Assembly (NCBI GenBank): GCA_002311745.1
Contig: DBZL01000063.1
Span: forward strand, 1 to 15,168
Length of the DNA: 15,168 nt
Direction of reading: 5' to 3'
Source of the DNA: Phycisphaerales bacterium UBA1161
Lineage (GTDB): Bacteria > Planctomycetota > Phycisphaerae > Tepidisphaerales > Tepidisphaeraceae
The translations under genes were made by a program, and so were the position numbers. Numbering within the stretch: the stretch's first letter is position 1; each line of letters begins with the position of its first letter. Under the pieces are notes generated by a model. It was given only the letters and a program-made list of their open reading frames with translations, did not search any database and was not told the origin of the DNA. Shown piece by piece: positions 1 through 5,323 of this stretch.

Positions 1-45
1 CACCTCTAAATTAAATTCGCCGAAGAGGCGCCCCAATAAATGTAC

Positions 46-213
46 TTATCCCCTTTTTCCTCCTCCCTTTTTCCTCACACGGCCCAGAACCGCAAAATCC
101 TCCTGCACGGCGACATCGAGGTTCGGGCGTCTGAGATCGCCGGCCAGCAGGCTGCGGTATGAGGCAAACTCGCTGCTCACGGCGGACAGGAAGAACTTCT
201 TATTGCCCGTCAT
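46..213 (-). pseudogene. Truncated 5' fragment of a DUF4062-family gene
   Basis: Reading the minus strand from an ATG at 213 gives a 55-residue frame preceded by GAGG five bases upstream. Residues 5-42 read KKFFLSAVSSEFASYR, then SLLAGDLRRPNLDVAVQEDF. I recognise this as the start of the DUF4062 domain, which normally opens a much larger, often ATPase-containing protein of unknown role. Here the similarity stops at about residue 42. The frame then runs through a purine-rich low-complexity tract (RKKGGGKRG) to a stop, so the rest of the gene is gone from this side. The coding match is good and the start signals are intact, so the deletion may be recent. The family assignment is from memory of the motif, not a search. 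The break coincides with the 14-base tandem repeat at 51-78. Confidence 0.6.
51..78. repeat. Two tandem 14-base pyrimidine-rich units
   Basis: Bases 51-64 and 65-78 are CCCTTTTTCCTCCT and CCCTTTTTCCTCAC, identical in 12 of 14 positions. On the minus strand this purine tract (GGAAAAAGGG type) forms the artificial tail of the DUF4062 remnant. A similar purine tract lies on the plus strand at about 379-410 (AAAGGAGAAAGTGGAAAGGA). Confidence 0.7.
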
Positions 214-320
214 CCCCGCCTCGCATTTTTGATGACGGATTCGGGAAACCCCATCGGCAGAATTCTATTGCGGCCGGGCGAGTGTCACAATGCCGGGGTG
301 GCAGCGATGCTTTGTGCGGG

Positions 321-345
321 GTCCGCGGGCTGCCGCCCGCGGCTA
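321..345. repeat. REP-like palindrome, copy 1
   Basis: CCGCGGGC at 323-330, a TGCC loop and GCCCGCGG at 335-342 form a perfect 8-bp stem, followed by CTATTA. It is the same element as the palindrome at 470-489, with flanking GGTC on the left and GCT on the right shared by both. Dispersed GC-rich hairpins of this kind are typical non-coding repeats of bacterial genomes. No gene is seen between 214 and 662, only this repeat cluster. Confidence 0.7.
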
Positions 346-467
346 TTAAGGAGACGTGGTGGGGCAGGGACGCTACGCGAGAAAGGAGAAAGTGGAAAGG
401 AGATAGGAGAGCCGGGACAGGCGATCAGTGCGGCGTCGCGGGCCTTCACCCTCGGCACTTTCGAGGG

Positions 468-492
468 GTCTGCGGGCTGCCGCCCGCAGCTG
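468..492. repeat. REP-like palindrome, copy 2
   Basis: CTGCGGGC at 470-477, a TGCC loop and GCCCGCAG at 482-489 form an 8-bp stem. Compared with copy 1, the second base pair is changed from C-G to T-A on both arms, so pairing is kept. The loop and the remaining stem are identical. Confidence 0.7.
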
Positions 493-513
493 CTAGGGAA
501 TCTAATGGGGACG

Positions 514-535
514 CGCGTCGCAAGCGACGCGGCTA
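514..535. repeat. Palindrome CGCGTCGC-AA-GCGACGCG
   Basis: An 8-base inverted repeat with a two-base centre (514-521 and 524-531), followed by GCTA. The stem differs from the two REP-like copies upstream, but the GGCTA ending is shared with copy 1. It is probably another dispersed palindromic element of the same intergenic cluster. Confidence 0.6.
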
Positions 536-569
536 AACAGATGCCCTCACCCACGCTGCGCGAGAGCAG

Positions 570-596
570 CCCTCTCCCTGCGTGCAGGGCGAGGGG
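570..596. repeat. Imperfect palindrome, copy A (also at 5290-5318)
   Basis: CCCTCTCCCTGC at 570-581 pairs with GCAGGGCGAGGG at 584-595 except for one T/C mismatch. The same left arm CCCTCTCCC, right arm GGGCGAGGG and identical mismatch recur at 5290-5317. This indicates a dispersed mobile or amplified element and not a chance hairpin. Confidence 0.65.
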
Positions 597-607
597 AAAT
601 GGGGGCG

Positions 608-636
608 TAGTCACCGAGCGGCTGGCCGACTATAGT
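608..636 (+). promoter_or_regulatory. Candidate sigma-70 type promoter of the xdhC operon
   Basis: TAGTCA (608-613, four of six matches to TTGACA) and TATAGT (631-636, five of six to TATAAT) are separated by exactly 17 bases. They would start transcription about 20 bases before the xdhC ATG, leaving room for the GGAG ribosome site at 652-655. Seen by eye only; no expression evidence. Confidence 0.45.
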
Positions 637-662
637 GTTGAGCGGATGAGCGGAGCCCTGCG

Positions 663-1820
663 ATGCGCGAGCTGAAACAAATCGTTGAAGCGTTCGAATA
701 CATGTGCTTCGCCGGCGAGCGCGCGGCGCTGGCAACGGTGACGGCCGTCGAAGGGTCGTCCTATCGGAAGCCGGGGGCGCGCATGCTGATCGCGGCGGAT
801 GGGCGAACCTGGGGAACGGTCAGCGGCGGATGCCTGGAGAACGACGTGGCGCGGCGCGGGCGGATCGTGATCGACAGCGGAGCGGCGGAGGTGTGCGGCT
901 ACGAAACCAGCGAGGAGGAGGACACCTGGGTTGCCGCGGCCACGCCCGGACCAACCCTGGGCTGCGGCGGGCGAATCGAACTCGTGATCGAGCCCGTCTC
1001 GGCTAAGCATCCCGGAGCGATGACGACGCTGTGCGCCGTCGTGCGCGAGCGCCGAGCGGCGGCGATGGCGAGCATCGTGCGCGTCGACGGCTCGCCGGGT
1101 CCGTTGCGCGTGGCGCAGCATCTGAGCGTCGGCGACGACGGAGAAATCGTCGGCAACATCGACGAACCCGAACTGCGCCAGGCAATCTCCCAGCATCTGC
1201 GCGAACTAAGCGGCGGCACGGCGATGCTGCGGCTTCCGCGGACCGGCGGTTTTGCGGATGTGCTGCTGGAGCGACTTGCGCCGCCGCAGGCGATCGCCAT
1301 TTTTGGAGATGGGCAGGACGTGCAGCCCCTGGCCGAGATGGCCCAATTTCTGGGCTGGCACGTGATGGTGATCGGGATGCGAGCGGCGGATGCGCTGCGT
1401 CAGCGTTTTGGCGGCGCGGTTGCGGTGGTGTCGGCGTCGGCCGATGATCCGACCGCGGGCATGACCCCCCTGCCGCAAGACACGGCGGTCGTCATCATGG
1501 CACATCACCTGCAGCACGACGCGGCGGTGCTGCGCCACCTGTTGAAAAGTCCGCCCAAGTACGTGGGGATATTGGGATCGCGGCGGCGCACGCAGCGGCT
1601 GCTGGAATTGGCCGGAGCCGGTGACGCGGCCGGGCATCCGTGGCTGTATGCCCCCGTCGGGCTGGATGTCGGGGCGCAAACGCCGGATCAGATCGCCCTG
1701 GCGATCGTCGCGGAAATCCAGGCGGTGATGGCCGCACGCGGAGGCGGGCCGCTGCGCCAGCGGTCCGGACCCATCCACGTCCCGGCGCCGCCGAGTTCCA
1801 TCGGTCCATGTCCGGCATGA
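663..1820 (+). CDS. xdhC: XdhC/CoxI family molybdenum-hydroxylase maturation factor
   Basis: Members of this cytosolic family bind molybdenum cofactor and help sulfurate and insert it into xanthine dehydrogenase, CO dehydrogenase and similar enzymes. The 385-residue protein has the expected two parts. The N-terminal XdhC/CoxI domain shows GSSYRKPGARM (31-41) and TVSGGCLENDV (52-62), whose cysteine is the usual conserved one. The C-terminal Rossmann-like domain shows FGDGQDVQPLAEMA (about 213-226), YVGILGSRRR (about 300-309) and a final PVGLDVGAQTPDQIALAIVAEI. The common GAG of the nucleotide loop reads GDG here. The ATG is preceded by GGAG at seven bases. Its stop overlaps the next gene as ATGA, so the two are translationally coupled. 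No hydroxylase subunit genes are nearby, so the client enzyme is unknown. Some homologues are annotated only as XdhC-like, hence moderate certainty on the exact partner. Confidence 0.88.
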   Translation: MRELKQIVEAFEYMCFAGERAALATVTAVEGSSYRKPGARMLIAADGRTWGTVSGGCLENDVARRGRIVIDSGAAEVCGYETSEEEDTWVAAATPGPTLGCGGRIELVIEPVSAKHPGAMTTLCAVVRERRAAAMASIVRVDGSPGPLRVAQHLSVGDDGEIVGNIDEPELRQAISQHLRELSGGTAMLRLPRTGGFADVLLERLAPPQAIAIFGDGQDVQPLAEMAQFLGWHVMVIGMRAADALRQRFGGAVAVVSASADDPTAGMTPLPQDTAVVIMAHHLQHDAAVLRHLLKSPPKYVGILGSRRRTQRLLELAGAGDAAGHPWLYAPVGLDVGAQTPDQIALAIVAEIQAVMAARGGGPLRQRSGPIHVPAPPSSIGPCPA

Positions 1821-2422
1821 GGGAAAAACGCGTCGGCGCGATCGTCCTGGCCGCGGGAGCGGCCGCGCGCATGGGGCGGATCAAGCAACTGCTGAAAGTG
1901 GAAGGCCAGTCGCTGCTGCGGAGGGCGGTGAGGGCCGCGATCGAGGGTGGGTGCGGGCCGGTCATCGTCGTGACGGGGGCGCATGGACGGGAAACGGCGG
2001 CGGAAATCGCGGACCTGGCGGCGGTGACGGTGGAAAATCGCGGCTGGGCGGCGGGAATGGGATCGTCAATACGTGCGGGGCTGGCGGCCCTGGAAGACAC
2101 CAAGCCGGAGATGGATGCGGCGGTGATCCTGGTGTGCGATCAGCCGCATCTGTCGGGGGCGGTGGTCAAGGCGCTGGTGGAAGCATGGTCGGCCGGCGGG
2201 CGGCCGATGGCCGCGTGCGAATACGGGGGGACGGTCGGGACTCCCTGCTGCTTTGATCGGTCGGTATTTGCGAATCTGGCTAAACTTGGGGACGCGGAGG
2301 GGGCCAAGGGACTGCTTGTGGCGGATCCGGCCGGGGTTACGCGCGTTCCCTGGCCGCAGGGCGAGGTCGATCTGGATACGCCGGAGGATTGTCAGTCGTT
2401 TTTCGACCGGCTGATGGAATAG
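1817..2422 (+). CDS. mocA: MobA-like NTP transferase, probable molybdopterin cytidylyltransferase
   Basis: This is a nucleotidyltransferase of the MobA-like GT-A fold, most likely CTP:molybdopterin cytidylyltransferase, which makes the cytosine dinucleotide cofactor used by xanthine dehydrogenase type enzymes. The N-terminus VGAIVLAAGAAARMGRIKQL is the nucleotide-binding LAAG-x-x-x-RMG-x-x-K signature. VILVCDQPHL is the metal-binding region, GTVGTPCCFD matches the G-x-P-x-x-F segment, and VDLDTPEDC is the usual C-terminal D-TPED motif. The start chosen is ATG 1817, which shares ATGA with the xdhC stop; an in-frame ATG nine bases earlier (1808) is possible. A longer frame back to 1640 lies wholly inside xdhC and is not credible. 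Pairing with xdhC is the main reason to prefer MocA over MobA or another sugar or cofactor nucleotidyltransferase. Length about 201 residues, normal for the family. Confidence 0.82.
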   Translation: MREKRVGAIVLAAGAAARMGRIKQLLKVEGQSLLRRAVRAAIEGGCGPVIVVTGAHGRETAAEIADLAAVTVENRGWAAGMGSSIRAGLAALEDTKPEMDAAVILVCDQPHLSGAVVKALVEAWSAGGRPMAACEYGGTVGTPCCFDRSVFANLAKLGDAEGAKGLLVADPAGVTRVPWPQGEVDLDTPEDCQSFFDRLME

Positions 2423-2487
2423 GCATGATTGCATCTTTTTGCATCCGCTTGTCGCTTGAAGGCAAAAAAGGTAATGTATGATGCATA

Positions 2488-2540
2488 CCCGCGGGATCCC
2501 CGGCAGAGTTCCCCCCCTCTCTGCCCCCCGCGGGTTTTTT
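2488..2540 (+). terminator. Intrinsic terminator of the xdhC-mocA operon
   Basis: CCCGCGGG (2488-2495) pairs with CCCGCGGG (2527-2534). Inside it GGCAGAG (2502-2508) pairs with CTCTGCC (2519-2525) around a C-rich loop. Six T follow directly at 2535-2540. The T run sits on the plus side only, so it ends the operon to the left. Its last T residues overlap the stop codon of the convergent DUF167 gene. Confidence 0.85.
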
Positions 2541-2829
2541 ATTTCATTAAGCGTTGGGCCAGGGCGTCGGCGGTGATGCCGCGGATGAATACATCTTTTC
2601 GCGGGCCGGTCTGGCCGCGGAGAATTTGGATGTTGCGCGCGGGAAGGCCCAGCGCTTCTGCGAGAAGGGTGACAACGGCTTTGTTGGCGGCGCCGCCTTC
2701 GGGCGGCTTGGTGACGGTGATCTTCAAGCCGTCACCGTACGGGCCGACGATGCGATCGCGCGAAGAGCCGGGGACGACCTTGACGTGCAGGACGACGCCA
2801 GCGTCGCGTTGAATAAGTTGAAGAGGCAT
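2539..2829 (-). CDS. DUF167 (YggU) family protein
   Basis: A 96-residue protein of the DUF167/YggU family, small alpha/beta proteins found across bacteria and eukaryotes with no settled function. The whole family pattern is present: VKVVPGSSRDRIVG (16-29), YGDGLKITVTKPPEGG (31-46), ANKAVVTLLAEALGL, then ILRGQTGPRKDVFI near the end. The ATG at 2829 gives the usual family length. A GTG six codons upstream (2847) is in frame but adds residues not normally seen; neither has a clear ribosome site. The gene converges on the xdhC-mocA terminator. A partial copy of its codons for RIVGPYGDGLKITVTKP lies 1.5 kb away at 4248-4302. Confidence 0.85.
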   Translation of the reverse strand: MPLQLIQRDAGVVLHVKVVPGSSRDRIVGPYGDGLKITVTKPPEGGAANKAVVTLLAEALGLPARNIQILRGQTGPRKDVFIRGITADALAQRLMK

Positions 2830-3008
2830 GACTTTAGGTAACTGCACGCTGCTACGAGATTAGCATTTTAGCCGGGACCGCTCTCACAAACAGCCATGAA
2901 GTTCGGCACCAGCGTCCGCGTATCTGGCGGCGGGTTATCGATCCGCGCGAGTGCGGATCACGCGTTGGACCACCTCGAAAGAAATGTCGCAATTTGGGAA
3001 TAGAAATC

Positions 3009-3038
3009 TGGACACGACATGGGCGACTAGAGTACAGT
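3009..3038 (+). promoter_or_regulatory. Candidate promoter of the PEP-CTERM gene
   Basis: TGGACA (3009-3014, five of six to TTGACA) and TACAGT (3033-3038, four of six to TATAAT) are 18 bases apart. They would give a leader of about 50 bases ending in the AAGGAGG ribosome site at 3081-3087. Visual match only. Confidence 0.33.
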
Positions 3039-3094
3039 CGTAGCCTGGGTTAGACGGATTTCCTATGACGACATAAGAATAAGGAGGAACGGCC

Positions 3095-4213
3095 ATGTTC
3101 TGGCTAAGGAGCAGGGTTGTTGTCGCGGCGTTGGCTATTGGGGGCGTACTTTTCACAACTCGGGAGGGAAGGGCAGCAGACACAATAATCTACAACGACG
3201 GGTTCACAGTGGTGGGCAAATTGGATGCTGGCGATCCCGGCGTGCCGCAAGATCCTGTCCCCACATCTTGCGACGGCGTCTTTAAGGGTAACTTCCGACT
3301 CTTGGAGACTTATGAGAAGTATCCAGACCTGAGCGGGAGCACTGAGACGTTGGTCAACACGGTGGCAAACACCTACATCCGACCGACGTACCTAATAACA
3401 GACACGTCAGGCGGTGATTGGGGGACGTCGGTGGTGGGGACGTTCTCCTATCGGACCGCGGCAGGTCCGCAATTGATTCCGAAGGTTGCGACCGCGAATG
3501 TGACGACGGGTGGGGCGGATCGCTTACGGTTCGATGTGGATGGGAGCTTTGGTACCACTGCCACGAGCCATTCCACTTGCACTTACCCGAAGCCGTCGAT
3601 TGGCTCGACAGTCATCACACTGACCACTCGATTCCAGACCCAGGAAGACATCACCCTGGATTCAAGTTTGAGGGGCAAGGATGCCTTTCGGCTGATGGGT
3701 TTGAGCAGCAGTTTCCTAAACGGTCTCCAGTACGACGCGAACGCCATCCGCTGGAAAGACCCCGGCGGCACGGAACACTTTATGCCGTTATCCGACGCAA
3801 TGCCTCGGGACGCGCAGCTATTTTCGTCGCCGATCGAGATCGCCACTGGAGGATATTTCGAGTTAGTGAAGGGAACGGGATCGAGTTGGAACCCAACGAG
3901 TTCTTCCGTTCGCGTGGACGTGGTAAGTCTGAGCGGCATTACCGGTCGCATTGGAATCCAGGGCTGGCTTGCGAAATCAACAGATCCGAACGACGACAGT
4001 TTGACCCTGTGGCCGGAATGGATCGACGCTCCGGCCACGATTCCATCGGGCACAACCTATGAAGCGACGTTCACGGTGACGGCCACGCCGCCGGAAGCCA
4101 TCCCTGAGCCGGCAACATTGGCGGGGACACTACTTCTGCTGGTGTGCAGCGCGCCTGGCGTAATGCGAAGGTGTCGTTCGGGTTCATCCAGAGCGACGAC
4201 ACGGAAGAGCTAA
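3095..4213 (+). CDS. PEP-CTERM sorting domain protein, otherwise unknown
   Basis: A 372-residue exported protein. Residues 1-28 are a signal peptide: basic start (FWLRSR), hydrophobic core VVVAALAIGGVLF, and a likely cleavage site at GRAA-D. The last 38 residues are a PEP-CTERM anchor: IPEPAT (336-341), a hydrophobic stretch of about 16 residues (LAGTLLLLVCSAPGVM) and a basic tail RRCR. In PEP-CTERM systems such proteins are transported by Sec and then cut and sorted by an exosortase, usually in bacteria that make exopolysaccharide. The middle is rich in Thr, Ser and Gly with scattered beta-strand-like segments and no catalytic motif that I recognise. Start ATG 3095 has a strong AAGGAGG seven bases upstream. 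The tail after the anchor is longer than usual (SGSSRATTRKS). The gene is bracketed by intact and partial DUF167 sequence, and by eye it looks less GC-rich than its neighbours. No exosortase gene is in the window. Confidence 0.85.
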   Translation: MFWLRSRVVVAALAIGGVLFTTREGRAADTIIYNDGFTVVGKLDAGDPGVPQDPVPTSCDGVFKGNFRLLETYEKYPDLSGSTETLVNTVANTYIRPTYLITDTSGGDWGTSVVGTFSYRTAAGPQLIPKVATANVTTGGADRLRFDVDGSFGTTATSHSTCTYPKPSIGSTVITLTTRFQTQEDITLDSSLRGKDAFRLMGLSSSFLNGLQYDANAIRWKDPGGTEHFMPLSDAMPRDAQLFSSPIEIATGGYFELVKGTGSSWNPTSSSVRVDVVSLSGITGRIGIQGWLAKSTDPNDDSLTLWPEWIDAPATIPSGTTYEATFTVTATPPEAIPEPATLAGTLLLLVCSAPGVMRRCRSGSSRATTRKS

Positions 4214-4247
4214 TCACAAGCTTGCCGTTGACCGCTGTTCCAGATGT

Positions 4248-4302
4248 GGGCCGGCTTGGTGACGGTGACCTTCAAGCCGTCACCATACGGGTCGACGATG
4301 CG
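4248..4302 (-). pseudogene. Duplicated fragment of the DUF167 gene
   Basis: Bases 4252-4302 match 2704-2754 at 48 of 51 positions. On the minus strand they encode RIVDPYGDGLKVTVTKP, against RIVGPYGDGLKITVTKP in the intact gene. Sequence on either side of this block does not resemble DUF167, and there is no start codon or continuing frame. It is therefore a gene fragment. Of the three differences two change an amino acid (G to D, I to V), so the copy has diverged a little since it was made. The two copies are in the same orientation, 1,548 bases apart, with the PEP-CTERM gene between them. Confidence 0.75.
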
Positions 4303-4361
4303 CCGTGTTGCTCAGTCGATGCAATGGCGCGGTGGGTCATTGGTCAAGCGATCTTCCGCGG

Positions 4362-4604
4362 CTACTTGCCCTCGACCAGTTCATAAAGCCCAACGCCGTC
4401 GCGCCTGAGAAAGCCCTTGTCGACCAACTCTTCCCAGATTTCCCGGCCGAACCCCGCCGGAGGCTGAATGGAAACGACCTGAACTTTGCCGGTCCCGCTG
4501 AGCGGACTGTGACCGAGCTTCGAATCATCATCCAGCCGCATCAGCTTCAACCGCTTCTTGAAGGCCTTGAGGGCTTTGCGAAGTTCATCGTCAGTGCTGG
4601 GCAT
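4362..4604 (-). CDS. Small conserved-looking protein, unknown function
   Basis: An 80-residue protein that I do not recognise. The start is ATG 4604, supported by AAAGGAG (minus strand, 4611-4617) six bases upstream. Longer frames reaching 4826 run into the tmRNA gene and are rejected. Residues 4-26 are a charged, probably helical segment (DDELRKALKAFKKRLKLMRL). The middle is GHSPLSGTGKVQVVSIQPP. The end, GREIWEELVDKGFLRRDG, looks like a recognition helix plus wing of a small winged-helix fold, though that is inference from pattern only. There is no signal peptide or membrane segment, so it should be cytosolic. The gene is transcribed away from ssrA; the 163 bases between them must hold both promoters. 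It follows the PEP-CTERM gene convergently. Confidence 0.65.
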   Translation of the reverse strand: MPSTDDELRKALKAFKKRLKLMRLDDDSKLGHSPLSGTGKVQVVSIQPPAGFGREIWEELVDKGFLRRDGVGLYELVEGK

Positions 4605-4730
4605 GAATGGCTCCTTTAGCGACAAGTTGTACTGCCGCAGCGACGAGAATGCACTTGGCGGATGGGCCGGGGCAGCCCATGAGAGCGAATCGGGGCATTT
4701 TCCTTTGTGGCCAAGTGCATATTTCCGATA

Positions 4731-4736
4731 TAGAAT
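4731..4736 (+). promoter_or_regulatory. Possible -10 box for ssrA
   Basis: TAGAAT (4731-4736) matches TATAAT in five of six positions and would start a precursor some 25 bases before the mature tmRNA 5' end, which RNase P would then trim. No good -35 box lies 16-18 bases upstream. The perfect TTGACA at 4751-4756 is too close to the mature end to act as a -35 box. Confidence 0.25.
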
Positions 4737-4767
4737 TGTGGTTAGTTTCTTTGACAATTTAACCACC

Positions 4768-5145
4768 GGGGGCGACTGGTTTCGACCGGATAGCTGCGGT
4801 GGCGGTGGCATGCCCAGGACGCTCACTTGGCCTGGCTAATCATGTGAGCAAAACCTTAACTGCCAACAGCGATGTTGCAGGCCGGATCGGCTTTGCTGCT
4901 CCGGTTCGTATGGCTGCCTAATTAAAGGCAACCTCAGCCCTGCGAGAAGTCCGCGGCTCGCAGGCTGCCATTAGCGGGCTGGCTTTTTGATTCGGTCGTT
5001 GGTCAAGAGGCGAGATTCAGACGACTGGAGTCCGACAAAGGATGTCGACGTTCGTTGCCGGAATCGAGATCAAAGCATCGACTAAGCATGTAGAGGCCGT
5101 TTCCGGAGTCATCTCGGGACGGGGGTTCGATTCCCCCCGCCTCCA
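4768..5145 (+). ncRNA. ssrA: Transfer-messenger RNA (tmRNA)
   Basis: This RNA frees stalled ribosomes and tags the unfinished protein for proteolysis, acting with SmpB. The tRNA-like ends are clear. The 5' arm GGGGGCG (4768-4774) pairs with CGCCTCC (5138-5144), and the third pair is the G-U wobble that alanyl-tRNA synthetase reads. ACTGGTTTCGAC follows the 5' arm. The T arm is GGGGG-TTCGATT-CCCCC (5121-5137). The discriminator base is A5145 and CCA is not encoded. The tag frame ends GCT-GCC-TAA (stop 4919-4921). The best resume codon is GCC 4862, preceded by TAACT, which has the A required four bases upstream. This gives the tag ANSDVAGRIGFAAPVRMAA after the alanine carried by tmRNA. The ending MAA replaces the common LAA. 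It is a one-piece molecule of 378 bases. Confidence 0.95.
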
Positions 5146-5165
5146 TTTTGGCCGCAGGCCAAAAT
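5145..5165. terminator. Inverted repeat just after ssrA
   Basis: ATTTTGGCC (5145-5153) and GGCCAAAAT (5157-5165) form a perfect 9-bp stem with a GCA loop, beginning at the tmRNA discriminator base. It probably ends or bounds the ssrA transcript and may be where 3' trimming stops. There is no T run after it, so classical intrinsic termination is uncertain. Confidence 0.45.
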
Positions 5166-5166
5166 A

Positions 5167-5257
5167 GAGCAGTGGAGCAGTAGAACAGTGGAACAGTAGA
5201 GCAAAGAAAAATCCAAGACAACAGACGACTCCACTGCGGTCTACTGATCTACTGCTC
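5167..5257. repeat. Octamer array GARCAGTR with inverted partner
   Basis: Bases 5167-5198 are four tandem 8-base units (GAGCAGTG, GAGCAGTA, GAACAGTG, GAACAGTA), with a degenerate fifth to 5206. After about 35 bases the same unit returns on the other strand at 5242-5257 (GAGCAGTA and GATCAGTA read from the minus strand), preceded by a looser match. The two arms can fold on each other. The array fills the gap between ssrA and the convergent hldD-like gene. Confidence 0.75.
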
Positions 5258-5289
5258 TACTCTCTAATTCATCCGCAAAGAGCCCCTGA

Positions 5290-5318
5290 CCCTCTCCCCG
5301 GATTACTGGGGCGAGGGG
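5290..5318. repeat. Imperfect palindrome, copy B (also at 570-596)
   Basis: CCCTCTCCCC (5290-5299) pairs with GGGGCGAGGG (5308-5317) with a single T/C mismatch at the same place as in the copy at 570-595. It lies six bases past the stop codon of the hldD-like gene, where it could also act as a transcription end signal for that minus-strand unit. Confidence 0.6.
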
Positions 5319-5323
5319 ATTGC

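Noticed and set aside
229..675. 148-residue plus-strand frame in the repeat zone
   Set aside because: It is made of translated palindromes and tandem tracts, overlaps the xdhC start and shows no family motif.
2935..3183. 82-residue minus-strand frame at the 5' end of the PEP-CTERM gene
   Set aside because: It overlaps the signal peptide codons and strong ribosome site of the plus-strand gene and has no recognisable domain.
4751..4756. Perfect TTGACA box before ssrA
   Set aside because: It is only 12 bases from the mature tmRNA end, so any -10 box would fall inside the tmRNA.
4362..4826. 154-residue minus-strand frame covering the small gene and the start of ssrA
   Set aside because: Its first half is read through tmRNA and the divergent promoter region. 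The real gene starts at 4604, where there is a ribosome site.
5167..5257. Possible CRISPR array after ssrA
   Set aside because: Units are 8 bases and contiguous, with no spacers and no cas genes; it is a simple tandem repeat.
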